Below are positions 34,327-42,877 of a stretch of DNA of 45,741 bases, in pieces (position 1 is the stretch's first letter; every line of letters begins with the position of its first letter). The stretch is from Salinisphaera sp. (lineage in GTDB: Bacteria; Pseudomonadota; Gammaproteobacteria; Nevskiales; Salinisphaeraceae), in assembly GCA_027858915.1 (NCBI GenBank), contig JAQIBT010000040.1:1-45741 (forward strand), in the 5' to 3' direction. Below the pieces are notes generated by a model. The model was not told the origin of the DNA. It saw nothing but the letters and a program-made list of their open reading frames with translations, and did not search any database. The position numbers and the translations under genes were made by a program.

Positions 34327-35280
34327 CTAACCGAGCCGCTCTGAAAGTGCGGCCAACTGTTCTCTGCCGACGATATCGCGTGCGCTTTGCGCTACTTCGA
34401 TCAACTCGCGTTCCGCGAAACGCGTTCGAATCTCTTCAAGATATTCAGCCTGCTGAGCGACCCGCTCGGTCACGAACGCACTCGCTTCGTCGGCCGGCCA
34501 GAGACGATTGACATAGATGGCGCCAACCGGGATTCCGCCCTCTTCCAGCTGGGCAACCACACGGGCGGTCTCCTCTATTGGCAAGCGCTCCGCCAGCATG
34601 ACTGGATGAAACAGCGTCTCGGCGTGCAACCGCCGGCGGGCAGTGCTGAACCGTTCGGATCGCTGGCGCAGGCGGCTCAGCACGCGATCTTCGCGATCCG
34701 GCTCGGCCACGCCGGCCATCGAACGCCACATGCCTTGCAGCTTGTTGACCTTGGCGCGCTGGCCCGCCAGACCTTCCACCCAGGCCCCTAGCATGGAGGG
34801 CAGCGTCAACAGCCGCAGGGTATGGCCGCTAGGCGCAGTATCGAAGACCACGCGATCGTAGTCGTCCGGGCACCAGCTCATGATATGGGTGAAACGGTCG
34901 AACAAGGCCGACTCGGCTGTTCCGGGCGCCTGCACCGCCAACTTCAGATGACGATCAAGCGCGGGCAGAACCGCCTTGGAGACCGCTTCGCGCGCATCCT
35001 CTCGAATACTGTCGACGTAGGCTTGCGCGTCTGCCTGCGGGTCGATTTCCATGGCCCATAGATTAGGCCCCGATGGCCGAGGCTCTGAACCAAGGCGCGT
35101 TTCCAGCAGGTCGGACACCGAGTGGGCCGGATCCGTCGACACCAGCAGCGTGCGCTGTCCCGCGGCCGCCAGACGAAGGGCATGCGCTGCTGCCAGCGTG
35201 GTCTTGCCGACCCCACCCTTGCCGCCAAACAGCAGGAACCGCGTCGGCTCGTCGTGATGATGTGGGTGATCGTGCGCCAT
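34327..35280 (-). CDS. ArsA/Get3-type ATPase with His-rich N-terminus
   Basis: This 317-residue single-domain ATPase of the SIMIBI class has the deviant Walker A GGKGGVGKTT (about 19-28), switch I-like STDPAHSVSDLL, and switch II FDTAPSGHTLRLLTLPSML, all diagnostic of ArsA/Get3. It starts MAHDHPHHHDEP, a His cluster suited to metal binding. Only one Cys is present (MSWCPDD), so the Cys triad that binds arsenite in plasmid ArsA is lacking. It follows cstA, an ArsD-like gene and a CC-ending small protein on the same strand, but 197 bases separate it from the last of these. Arsenite extrusion is therefore not the obvious role; a chaperone or insertion role for a partner protein is an alternative. 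No arsB, acr3 or arsR is present. Confidence 0.87.
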   Translation of the reverse strand: MAHDHPHHHDEPTRFLLFGGKGGVGKTTLAAAHALRLAAAGQRTLLVSTDPAHSVSDLLETRLGSEPRPSGPNLWAMEIDPQADAQAYVDSIREDAREAVSKAVLPALDRHLKLAVQAPGTAESALFDRFTHIMSWCPDDYDRVVFDTAPSGHTLRLLTLPSMLGAWVEGLAGQRAKVNKLQGMWRSMAGVAEPDREDRVLSRLRQRSERFSTARRRLHAETLFHPVMLAERLPIEETARVVAQLEEGGIPVGAIYVNRLWPADEASAFVTERVAQQAEYLEEIRTRFAERELIEVAQSARDIVGREQLAALSERLG

Positions 35281-35292
35281 GAAGTTTCAGAA

Positions 35293-35319
35293 TTAATACG
35301 TCGAGAATGAATCGGTCAA
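35293..35319 (-). promoter_or_regulatory. Candidate promoter for the ArsA-type gene
   Basis: On the minus strand TTGACC (35314-35319) is followed by an AT-rich TATTAATT stretch (35291-35298). The -10 can be set as TATTAA with a 15-base spacer or TTAATT with 17. Both are imperfect, but this is the best sigma-70-like site in the 197-base gap before the ATG at 35280. Confidence 0.3.
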
Positions 35320-35477
35320 GACCAGTTTCGGGCAAGACGGCTTGTGCGCAGATTGACACAGAAACGCCTCCATACATGGCTGATTGGGCAACCGCAGAGA
35401 TTCAGCCTGCTCTTTCATAGGCGTCAATCGGCGCGCATCTGCGGACAAAAGATTTCCTGATTGACAGACCATCCGGG

Positions 35478-35741
35478 TCAGCAGCACACACCGGCTTCGG
35501 GAAAATGCTCCATGCCCATACGCTGGTGCCAGCGATGAAACGCCTCGATCAGGTCGGGGTAGAGCTCCAGCGCATAGTAGTCGGCCGGTCCCGGGATACC
35601 GAGGGCCTCCAGGAACAGCAACGCGACCAGAATGTCTTCTTCCGAGCGTGCCTGACGCGCGATCCCTGCGCGCCATGGCGCCATGAACAGCTCGTCGTGA
35701 TAGGCATTGATGCGCTGCCAGAGACTTTTATCCTCGGCCAT
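35478..35741 (-). CDS. Small protein ending in Cys-Cys-stop (cory-CC-star-like)
   Basis: An 87-residue protein from ATG 35741 with GGAG six bases upstream (the frame is open to 35765). It is rich in acidic and aromatic residues. The pattern DELFMAPWRAGIARQARSEE, then GPADYYALELYPDLIEAFHR and WHQRMGMEHFPEAGVCC fits what I remember of the family named cory-CC-star, whose members end in an invariant CC. The terminal Cys pair could hold a metal or form a disulfide. It lies between the ArsD-like and ArsA-type genes, so a role in the same process is likely, but no function is known to me. Confidence 0.75.
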   Translation of the reverse strand: MAEDKSLWQRINAYHDELFMAPWRAGIARQARSEEDILVALLFLEALGIPGPADYYALELYPDLIEAFHRWHQRMGMEHFPEAGVCC

Positions 35742-35773
35742 GATCGACTCCAAGCGTAGTATCACGAAGGCGG

Positions 35774-36250
35774 CTAGGGCCTGTTGCCGTTCAGACGCGC
35801 CAGCACGGCAGTCACAATGAGATCCGGCGCCGGCAGGCGGCCGGAAAATATCGTATCGCCATCAAGCACGATCGCCGCTGGCGCTCCGGCACGTGCCATG
35901 CTGCGCAACGTCGCGCCGACGCCCCGCCCTGCTCGGCGCGATGCTCGCCAGACCGCCGGATACAGCCAGATAGTATTGCGCGGATCGACCACGTCGATCG
36001 CCAGCCCCGGCGCCTCTGACTGCAATCGACGATAGACGACGCCGATGTCTTCCATCACCGCGCGACTATGGCTGTAGTCGGCCGCCGCACCGAGATCGGT
36101 ATGCGATTCGCCAAGCCGCCCACAACAGCCGGAACCGCTGTGCTGTGCATCCTGCTCGCGCACCAGCATCAGACGGTGTCCGGCGCCCAGGGCGTGTTGC
36201 CGCTTCATCCGGCCAGACACCACCGAATCTCTGTCGGCGAGCGACGCCAT
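35774..36250 (-). CDS. Thioredoxin-fold, ArsD-like protein with CC motif
   Basis: A 158-residue protein with no certain family. After an Arg-rich leader, the strand HRLMLVREQDAQ is followed by GSGCCGRLG with adjacent Cys at 42-43. The C-terminal part (AGAPAAIVLDGDTIFSGRLP at 121-140) closely resembles the end of the ArsD metallochaperone, where a Pro-containing loop leads to LDGE and AGRYP. In between lies DVVDPRNTIWLYPAVWRASR, which I do not recognise. A thioredoxin-like fold is inferred. Its ATG at 36250 overlaps the cstA stop (TGATG) and GAGGAAG precedes it, so translation is coupled to cstA. ArsD hands arsenite to ArsA; by analogy this protein could pass a metal or thiol-bound ligand to the ATPase at 34327-35280. 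Confidence 0.7.
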   Translation of the reverse strand: MASLADRDSVVSGRMKRQHALGAGHRLMLVREQDAQHSGSGCCGRLGESHTDLGAAADYSHSRAVMEDIGVVYRRLQSEAPGLAIDVVDPRNTIWLYPAVWRASRRAGRGVGATLRSMARAGAPAAIVLDGDTIFSGRLPAPDLIVTAVLARLNGNRP

Positions 36251-37953
36251 CACACTTCCTCGACCGCCTCGCTTGCGCCGCGCTGCTGGCGCTGGCGATT
36301 GAGTGCGGTGACTGCTTCGACGATCAGCCAGGCTGTCAGCACCACAATGCCCGCGTCCATGATGAACAGCATCCAGCTGCCTTCCTGCAAGAAGGTGATC
36401 AGATTAAGCACCAGTGCCCAACTGGTCATGAACATCAGGAACGTCAACGGCACGATTGCAGCCAGCGGATTACGATTTCGCGACATGATCCAGACGCTGA
36501 TTACCGACAACGCCAGGCCGGCGGTCAACTGGTTGGTGGTGCCAAACAGCGTCCAGAGCTGACCAAAGGCAAAGCCCTTGCCACCGCCGCCCGGCACCAG
36601 GGCCAGAGCCAGTGGAATGATCACCGCGAGCGTGGTCAGAATCGTAGTCTTCCCTACCAGGCTGCGGAAGCCCGCCAACTCTGCAATCTCTTCCAGGATA
36701 TAGCGCTGCAGGCGCACGCCGGTATCCATGGTCGTACCGGCAAAGGTCACGACCACCACTACCGCGAAAGATGCACCCAACTGGGAGGCGATACCCAGAT
36801 TGGACAGAAAGTGCCCCACACCGTTCACGAAGTTACCGAGTGCGCCACCGGAGGCCACGCCGAAACTCGAATAAGCGGTGTTCCAGTCGGCGGCCGAACC
36901 CAGGCCCGCGGTACAGGCGAGAATTGCTGCCAGTGCCAGCGATCCCTCGCCCAGCGCGCCACAGTAACCAATATAACGGGCGTCGGTTTCCTTGTTGATC
37001 TGCTTGGAGGTCGTACCCGACGCTACCAGACTATGAAAACCAGAAATCGCGCCACAGGCAATCGTGATGAACAGGTAGGGAAACCACTGCTTGGAGCTTG
37101 CCGCGACAGTGTTCACGGCGGGTGCCGCGATGTGATCCCAGCCGACAATAACGCCGGCAAAGATCACCACCAGGGCGACCAACAGCTGCTGTCCGTTGAT
37201 GTAGTCGCGCGGTTGCAGCAACAGCCACACCGGCAGGCGCGACGCGAACCAGGTGTAGGCAAAAATCAGGATGACCCAGGTCGTACGCACTGACAGCCCC
37301 ACCATCTCGGCCAGGCCATCGACATGGATCGGGTACGCCTGTCCGACCGGAATCGCGACATACAGCAGAACAAGGCCGATGAGCGACGGAATCAGCACCG
37401 CGCCTTGCATGCGATAGACCCATTGGCCAATGAACATCGCAATCGGAATCACGATCACGGCCGGAATGACCGAGCCCGGGTGCGCGGTGAACAGAATAGC
37501 CATGACCACGCCAAACACGGCGTTCACCAGCGTCAACAGGAAGAAGATGATCAGCAGGAACAGCGTGCTCGCGCGGGCGCTGATCACCTTGCCCGACAAC
37601 GTGCCGATGTTCTGCCCGCGATTGCGGGCCGAGGTGACAATGGCACCAAAGTCGTGCACGCCGGCGCCGAAGATCGTGCCGAGGATCACCCAGGCAATCG
37701 CCGGCAACCAACCCCAGTAGACTGCGATCGCCGGGCCCACGATAGGCGCCGCTCCGGCTACCGCGGTGAAATGATGGCCAAGCAGAATATGCTTGTTGGT
37801 CGGGACAAAATCGACGCCGTCATTGAACTCGTTGGCCGGCGTCTTGAAATTCGGGTCGAGCGCGTAGACGCGTTCGGCCAGATATTTCGAATAGAAACGG
37901 TAGCCCAGATAAAAGGCACCGAGCGTGATCACGATCAGATAGAAAGCCGGCAT
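36250..37953 (-). CDS. cstA: CstA-family transporter (carbon starvation protein A)
   Basis: A 567-residue membrane protein with about 15 or more hydrophobic segments. It has the family stretch LGHHFTAVAGAAPIVGPAIA near residue 58, then GAGVHDFGAIVTSARNRGQN and the later SGFHSLVASGTTSKQINKET. CstA relatives transport pyruvate or peptides. The protein is about 130 residues shorter than E. coli CstA (701). It is the first gene of a minus-strand group that continues with the ArsD-like and CC-ending genes. GGGGAG stands about eight bases before the ATG. TATGAT at about 38000-38005 (minus strand) is a possible -10, without a good -35. Confidence 0.92.
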   Translation of the reverse strand: MPAFYLIVITLGAFYLGYRFYSKYLAERVYALDPNFKTPANEFNDGVDFVPTNKHILLGHHFTAVAGAAPIVGPAIAVYWGWLPAIAWVILGTIFGAGVHDFGAIVTSARNRGQNIGTLSGKVISARASTLFLLIIFFLLTLVNAVFGVVMAILFTAHPGSVIPAVIVIPIAMFIGQWVYRMQGAVLIPSLIGLVLLYVAIPVGQAYPIHVDGLAEMVGLSVRTTWVILIFAYTWFASRLPVWLLLQPRDYINGQQLLVALVVIFAGVIVGWDHIAAPAVNTVAASSKQWFPYLFITIACGAISGFHSLVASGTTSKQINKETDARYIGYCGALGEGSLALAAILACTAGLGSAADWNTAYSSFGVASGGALGNFVNGVGHFLSNLGIASQLGASFAVVVVVTFAGTTMDTGVRLQRYILEEIAELAGFRSLVGKTTILTTLAVIIPLALALVPGGGGKGFAFGQLWTLFGTTNQLTAGLALSVISVWIMSRNRNPLAAIVPLTFLMFMTSWALVLNLITFLQEGSWMLFIMDAGIVVLTAWLIVEAVTALNRQRQQRGASEAVEEV

Positions 37954-38079
37954 TCAAGTCTCCCCAGACAGACAGCTACTGTTTCAGGGTCGGCTTTTTA
38001 TCATACAAATCCGCAGGCGCGGCCTCGTCTGCGACGAAAGTCGTACGCGCGAACACAAGCCGCGAAAGACAGCGTGGTT

Positions 38080-39225
38080 TTATGGCACCGATACTGGGCT
38101 AGATACCATCTTGCCGTGCCGGTCCCCGCAAACAGCACATTCCGGGTCGGCCGGTACCGTCATCGCTCGCCAGCGCTGGGTTTTGGCGTCGAGCGACAGC
38201 AGGCGGGCAGACAGCGTGTCCGGCATGCCGATGAGCAGCTTGAGCGCTTCCAGCGCCTGCAGCGTACCGACCAATCCCGGCACGACGCCCAGCACCCCGG
38301 CCTCGGCGCAGGTGGGCGCCGAACCTTCGGGTGGTGCTTGGGGGAAAAGACAGCGATAGCAAGGCTGGCCGCCCGCCGGAAACACCCCGACCTGGCCGGC
38401 GAAACGTTCGACGGCGCCGTATACAAGAGTGATGCGCTCGGCCACGCAGGCATCATTGACCGCATACCGTGCAGAGAAATTATCCGACCCGTCGATCACC
38501 AGGTCGTAGCCGGCTACCAGCGCAGACGCATTATCCGGCGTTACCCGTGCTTCGATCGGCTCGACGTGGATCGACGGATTGAGGGCGGTCAACGTAGCAG
38601 CGGCCGAGCGCACCTTGGGCAGACCCACGCTGGTATCACGATGCAGGATCTGTCGATGCAGGTTGGAGCGGTCGACCGTGTCGTGATCGACAATCGCCAG
38701 ATGGCCGACACCGGCGGCGGCCAGATACAAAGCCACCGGACAACCCAGGCCACCGGCGCCGATGATCAAGACCCGTGCATCACGCAGGCGCGCCTGCCCG
38801 GCCTCGCCCATTTCGGGCAGCGTGAGCTGGCGGGCATAACGCGCCCGATCGGCGTTATCGAGCATGACCGGCGTCTCGAAAGCCAGGCCGGCATCTTTCC
38901 AGCCATCGAACCCGCCGGCGACCGAGCGTACGTCCTGATAACCGAGTTGGCGTAGCTGATCGGCCGCCAGCAGCGAACGCGAGCCGGAGGCGCACAGCAA
39001 CAGGATGGTGTCGGTTGCTGCCGCGCCCTCAGACTCCAACCGCATTTCCAGAAAGCCACGCCCCAGCGGTTTCGCCAGAGTAGGCGTGCCTTGCGCAATC
39101 TCGTCGGCTTCGCGGATATCGACCAGCCAAGCGCCCGTCGTGGCCAACGCAGCAGCCTCGGTCGGTGCAATCGGCGGTATCTGCTCGCGCAGTTGTGCAA
39201 GCCGGTCACGAATCGATTGGCTCAT
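38080..39225 (-). CDS. moeB: MoeB/ThiF-type adenylyltransferase with N-terminal rhodanese domain
   Basis: A 381-residue two-domain protein. Residues about 15-118 are a rhodanese domain with the catalytic Cys in CASGSRS (C78) and the ending GGFDGWKDAG. Residues 125-378 are an E1-like adenylyltransferase: RYARQLTLPEMGEAGQARLR, GAGGLG (156-161), DRSNLHRQILH, SDNFSARYAVNDAC, and zinc Cys pairs C289/C292 and C363/C366. It would adenylate the C-terminal Gly of a ubiquitin-like sulfur carrier (MoaD or ThiS type). Fused rhodanese domains in eukaryotic MOCS3 are C-terminal, whereas here the order is reversed, which is known in some proteobacteria. The ATG overlaps the rmuC stop by four bases. Confidence 0.9.
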   Translation of the reverse strand: MSQSIRDRLAQLREQIPPIAPTEAAALATTGAWLVDIREADEIAQGTPTLAKPLGRGFLEMRLESEGAAATDTILLLCASGSRSLLAADQLRQLGYQDVRSVAGGFDGWKDAGLAFETPVMLDNADRARYARQLTLPEMGEAGQARLRDARVLIIGAGGLGCPVALYLAAAGVGHLAIVDHDTVDRSNLHRQILHRDTSVGLPKVRSAAATLTALNPSIHVEPIEARVTPDNASALVAGYDLVIDGSDNFSARYAVNDACVAERITLVYGAVERFAGQVGVFPAGGQPCYRCLFPQAPPEGSAPTCAEAGVLGVVPGLVGTLQALEALKLLIGMPDTLSARLLSLDAKTQRWRAMTVPADPECAVCGDRHGKMVSSPVSVP

Positions 39226-40601
39226 CGGCAGGTCTCCTGATCGGCGTTGTCGTCGGCGTCGAGTGCACTCAGCGCCTGCTCGTCCGCGGCTTCGCCGGAC
39301 GCACGGTCAGCGCCGAGCTGGGCCTGTTCGCGCCAGTTCTTTGGTGCGGTCTTGCTGGTGTTGGCGCCCATGGCGCGCAGCATCTCGGCCTGGCGCACCA
39401 GATTGCCGCGGCCATCGCTGAGCTTGTTGCGCGCCTCGGCAAACGACTTGTTCACGGTGTCCAGATTACGCGAGACCTTGTCCAGGTCGGCAAGAAAACC
39501 GACGAACTTGTCGTAGAGCGTGCCGGCCCGGTTGGCAATCGCCTCGGCGTTCTTTTCCTGCTTATCCAGCCGCCACAGATTCTCGACCGCTCGCAGCATG
39601 GGCATGAGCGTAGTCGGCGAGACCAGTGCGATATTCAGATCCAGGGCTTCGCGCTGCAGTTCGAAATCGCCGCGCAGGGCTTCGACATAAGCCGCCTCGG
39701 AGGGAATGAACATAAAGACATAGTCCAGCGTACGGATAGCATCGATGCCCTGGTAGTTCTTTTCCGACAGCTGCTTGAGATGACGTTGGACCGAAGCGAT
39801 ATGTTCGGCAAGCGCACGGCGCCGGCTGTCTTCGTCCTCGGCTTCGTGCACGCGCAGATAGGCCGTCAGCGACACCTTGGAATCGATCACCAGATCGCGT
39901 TCGCCGGGCAGATGTACCACCGCGTCCGGCAACTGCCGCTTGCCCTCCTCGGTCGTGCTCGAAAACTGGGTATCGTACTGGGTGCCGCGTTCCAGGCCAG
40001 AGCGCTCCAATACGGTTTCCAGAATCATCTCGCCCCAGTTGCCCTGGGTCTTGGACTCGCCTTTCAGCGCGCGGGTCAAATTGGTCGCGTCCTCGGCGAT
40101 CGCGCGATTGGACTGTTCGAGCAGCCGGACCTGCTCGGCCAGCGCCGAGCGTTGCCGGTTTTCGCTGTCGTAGGCTTCACGGACCTGTTTTTCGAAGCGG
40201 CCGATATGTTCACGCAGCGGGGTGATCAATGGTTCGAGGCTGGTCTTGCTGAGCTCGTTGAACGCCCGGCTCTTCTCTTCCAGAATTTCCTGCGACAGCG
40301 TCTTGAACTGATGGGTGAGCGACTCGCGGGCTTCGGTCAGCGTCTTGAGCTTGTCGTCGGCGTGGCGTTTTTCTGCTTCCAGCCGCTCGGAAAGCTTCGC
40401 ATTCTCCGTGCGTTCGCCAGAAAGCGCCTCCTGCGCCGCGTCCAGCGACTGGCCGCGCGCGTCGTGCGCCACGCTCAACGATTCGAGCCGAGAATCCAGC
40501 CCGGCACGAGTGGCATGCGCCGACATCAGCGCAAAGACCGCACCCAGCACTGCGCCAACAACCAGTGCGGCGAGAACAGCTATCCAGGTTTCAGGCGTCA
40601 T
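39222..40601 (-). CDS. rmuC: DNA recombination protein RmuC
   Basis: A 459-residue protein from ATG 40601. One N-terminal hydrophobic helix (WIAVLAALVVGAVLGAVFAL) is followed by a long coiled coil to about 180, then the RmuC nuclease-like domain: GNWGEMILETVLERSGLERG, LPGERDLVIDSKVSLTAYLR and IPSEAAYVEAL. RmuC limits DNA inversions at short inverted repeats in E. coli. The frame is open to a TTG at 40625, but MTPETW follows a purine-rich site (AGAGTGAG) and matches the family. The C-terminus is acidic (ALDADDNADQ). It is divergent from uup. Confidence 0.93.
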   Translation of the reverse strand: MTPETWIAVLAALVVGAVLGAVFALMSAHATRAGLDSRLESLSVAHDARGQSLDAAQEALSGERTENAKLSERLEAEKRHADDKLKTLTEARESLTHQFKTLSQEILEEKSRAFNELSKTSLEPLITPLREHIGRFEKQVREAYDSENRQRSALAEQVRLLEQSNRAIAEDATNLTRALKGESKTQGNWGEMILETVLERSGLERGTQYDTQFSSTTEEGKRQLPDAVVHLPGERDLVIDSKVSLTAYLRVHEAEDEDSRRRALAEHIASVQRHLKQLSEKNYQGIDAIRTLDYVFMFIPSEAAYVEALRGDFELQREALDLNIALVSPTTLMPMLRAVENLWRLDKQEKNAEAIANRAGTLYDKFVGFLADLDKVSRNLDTVNKSFAEARNKLSDGRGNLVRQAEMLRAMGANTSKTAPKNWREQAQLGADRASGEAADEQALSALDADDNADQETCR

Positions 40602-40650
40602 CAACTCACTCTTCAGTCGGAACAAACAGGGCGGAAAAGCAGGGAAACGT

Positions 40651-40695
40651 CCGCAAATGAACGCAAACGCAGCAAGCTGCCAAACGCAAATAAGA
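40651..40695. repeat. 45-bp direct repeat, copy left of uup
   Basis: The sequence starts CCGCAAATGAACGCAAACGC and goes on to AGCAAGCTGC-CAAACGCAAA-TAA. It matches 42833-42877 in the same orientation with about four differences. It contains the short palindrome GCAGC-AA-GCTGC. The two copies bracket uup, about 2.18 kb apart. Confidence 0.8.
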
Positions 40696-40766
40696 AAACA
40701 CTTATAAATGCCGCCAGCGCAGGCCCCGCTCCGCAGACTGAACGACGCGGCATTCTAACGCGCGAT

Positions 40767-40795
40767 CCGACAGCGGGGCAGCGTACAGGTACAAT
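40767..40795 (+). promoter_or_regulatory. Candidate uup promoter
   Basis: CCGACA (40767-40772) and TACAAT (40790-40795) are separated by 17 bases, 9 of 12 positions matching the sigma-70 consensus. Transcription would begin near 40802, 37 bases before the uup start. Confidence 0.5.
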
Positions 40796-40838
40796 AGCGT
40801 CCGCTTTTTGCCTCCCGATCTTCAACCCGCGAACGCCC

Positions 40839-42719
40839 ATGCTGCTGCAACTCCGCGACCTGCGTCTGGCCTATGGCCTGGACGTCCTGCTCGACGACGC
40901 CGAACTGGCCATCGAAAAAGGCGAACGCGTTGCGTTGGTCGGCCGTAACGGTACCGGCAAGTCGACGCTGATGAAGATCGTGGCCGGCGAGCTCGAGCCG
41001 GATGTGGTCAAACGCGAGACCAGCCCGGGCATCAAGATCTCGCGGCTGGAGCAGGAAGTCCCGGCCGGCACCCAAGGCAGCGTCTACGACGTGACCGCCG
41101 GCGGACTGGGCCAGGCAGGCCGCGCGGTCGCACGTTTCCACGAACTCACGGCGCGGCTGTCGGCCGGCGAGGACGTGATGGATGCGTTCTCGCGCGCCCA
41201 GGCCGAGCTCGAAGCCCATGACGGCTGGACGCTGGTGCAGCAGGTCGAAGCCACGCTGTCGCGGCTGAACCTGGACCCAGACTGGGACTTCACGGCTCTG
41301 TCCGGCGGCCAGAAGCGCCGTGTACTGGTGGCGCGTGCGCTGGTCTGTGACCCCGATCTGCTGCTGCTGGATGAGCCTACCAACCATCTGGATATCGCGG
41401 CGATCGCACAGCTTGAGGAAATGCTCATTACCTGGAACGGTGCATTGCTGTTCATTACCCATGATCGTGCCTTCCTGCGCTCGTTGGCGACCCGCATCAT
41501 CGATCTGGATCGCGGCAAGCTGACGTCCTGGCCCGGCAATTACGACCGGTTCCTGGACGGCAAGGACAAGATGCTGGCCGACGAGGAAAAGAACAACGCC
41601 CTGTTCGACAAGCGTCTGGCTCAGGAAGAGGTCTGGATCCGTCAAGGCATCAAGGCCCGACGTACCCGCAACGAAGGCCGCGTACGGGCACTGAAGGCGA
41701 TGCGCAACGAGCGGGCCCAACGGCGTGAGCGCAGCGGCAATGCCAATATCGTCACCCAGGACGCGACGCGCTCGGGCAAGAACGTGATCGTGGCCGAGCA
41801 TCTGTCTTATGCCTGGGACGACAAGTCCATCGTCAACAACTTCTCGACCGTTATCCAGCGCGGTGACAAGCTCGGCATCATCGGCCCCAACGGTGCCGGC
41901 AAGACCACGCTTATTCGCCTGCTGCTGGGCCAGCTGACGCCCGATGCCGGCGAGGTGACGCTCGGCACCAATCTGGATATCGCCCACTTCGACCAGCACC
42001 GCGCCGCGCTGGACGATTCCATCAGCGTGCTGGACAACGTCGCGGGCGGCCGTTCGTCGGTCACGATCAACGGCCAGGAACGCCATATCATGAGTTATCT
42101 GGGCGATTTCCTGTTCTCGCCCAAGCGCGCACGCAGCCCGACGCATGTATTGTCCGGCGGTGAGCGCAACCGCCTGCTGCTGGCCAAATTGTTCACCCGC
42201 CCCGCCAACCTGCTGGTAATGGACGAGCCCACCAACGATCTGGACGTGGAAACCCTCGAACTGCTCGAAGAACGGCTCATGAACTACGAGGGCACGTTGA
42301 TGCTGGTCTCGCATGACCGAGCGTTCCTCGACAACGTCGTCACCAGCTCGTTAGTGGTGGAAGGCAACGGCCGGATCGGCGAATACGTGGGCGGCTATTC
42401 AGACTATCTGCGCCAGCGCCCGGCCGATCCCACGCCGAAGACTGCCGCCAGCAAGCGATCGGCGCCCGCGCCGACTGCCAAACCGCGAGCGGCGTCAACA
42501 TTGTCGACCGCCGAGCGCAAGGAACTACGCGATCTGCCGCCGAGGATCGAAAGCCTGGAAAAAGACGTGGCCAGGCACGAAGCAGTATTCGCCGAAGCCG
42601 GCTTCTATGATCGCGATCCCGCCGATATCAAGAAAGCCACCGATGCCTTCGCGAGCGCCGAAACCGCACTCGAACAAGCACTGGAACGCTGGGAGGCGCT
42701 GGAGGCCAAGCAGGGCTGA
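40839..42719 (+). CDS. uup: ABC-F ATPase Uup
   Basis: A 626-residue soluble ABC-F protein with two ATPase domains. The first has Walker A GRNGTGKST (35-43) and signature LSGGQKRR (about 154); the second has GPNGAGKTT (about 348-356) and LSGGERNR (about 437), with LLVMDEPTNDLDVETLELLE. The linker is rich in charged residues, and a C-terminal coiled coil (about 545-626) is the DNA-binding tail typical of Uup (635 residues in E. coli). Uup acts on ribosomes and affects precise excision of transposons. The frame is open far upstream (to 39165) but over the antisense rmuC gene, so ATG 40839, the family start, is used. Confidence 0.93.
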   Translation: MLLQLRDLRLAYGLDVLLDDAELAIEKGERVALVGRNGTGKSTLMKIVAGELEPDVVKRETSPGIKISRLEQEVPAGTQGSVYDVTAGGLGQAGRAVARFHELTARLSAGEDVMDAFSRAQAELEAHDGWTLVQQVEATLSRLNLDPDWDFTALSGGQKRRVLVARALVCDPDLLLLDEPTNHLDIAAIAQLEEMLITWNGALLFITHDRAFLRSLATRIIDLDRGKLTSWPGNYDRFLDGKDKMLADEEKNNALFDKRLAQEEVWIRQGIKARRTRNEGRVRALKAMRNERAQRRERSGNANIVTQDATRSGKNVIVAEHLSYAWDDKSIVNNFSTVIQRGDKLGIIGPNGAGKTTLIRLLLGQLTPDAGEVTLGTNLDIAHFDQHRAALDDSISVLDNVAGGRSSVTINGQERHIMSYLGDFLFSPKRARSPTHVLSGGERNRLLLAKLFTRPANLLVMDEPTNDLDVETLELLEERLMNYEGTLMLVSHDRAFLDNVVTSSLVVEGNGRIGEYVGGYSDYLRQRPADPTPKTAASKRSAPAPTAKPRAASTLSTAERKELRDLPPRIESLEKDVARHEAVFAEAGFYDRDPADIKKATDAFASAETALEQALERWEALEAKQG

Positions 42720-42770
42720 GCCTAAGCCGTATTGCCGATCGAGTGATAGCGATAGCTTCGTTCTGAAGCA

Positions 42771-42810
42771 TTTTTATCCGCAGATTAACGCAGATACACG
42801 CAGGTTTAAT
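42771..42810. repeat. Type A dispersed repeat, forward
   Basis: TTTTTATCCGCAGATTAACG followed by CAGATACACGCAGGTTTAAT. It contains three CGCAG-type units spaced about 10-12 bases and is the inverted counterpart of 42962-42990 and 28113-28139. Confidence 0.7.
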
Positions 42811-42832
42811 ACAGACGAAAAGAGAGATTTTT

Positions 42833-42877
42833 CCGCAAATGAACACGAACGCAGCAAGCTGCTAAACGCAAATAAAA
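42833..42877. repeat. 45-bp direct repeat, copy right of uup (type B)
   Basis: CCGCAAATGAACACGAACGC then AGCAAGCTGCTAAACGCAAA-TAA matches 40651-40695. Bases 43021-43040 (GGCGTTCATTCGTGGAAAGG) are a partial inverted copy. Confidence 0.8.

Noticed and set aside
34327-36250. Classical arsenic resistance operon
   Set aside because: No arsB, acr3, arsC or arsR is present, the ATPase lacks the arsenite-binding Cys set, and the ArsD likeness is limited to the fold and a CC pair.
36145-37293. 382-codon plus-strand frame
   Set aside because: Antisense to cstA with shadow-like composition; cstA is unambiguous.
39165-40838. Upstream extension of the uup frame into an 1184-codon reading frame
   Set aside because: The extension lies antisense to rmuC and moeB, which have clear domains, and the Uup family starts at ATG 40839. 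The extended part has the composition of a shadow frame.
40755-42314. 519-codon minus-strand frame
   Set aside because: Antisense to uup; no domain is seen and uup motifs are all in the plus frame.
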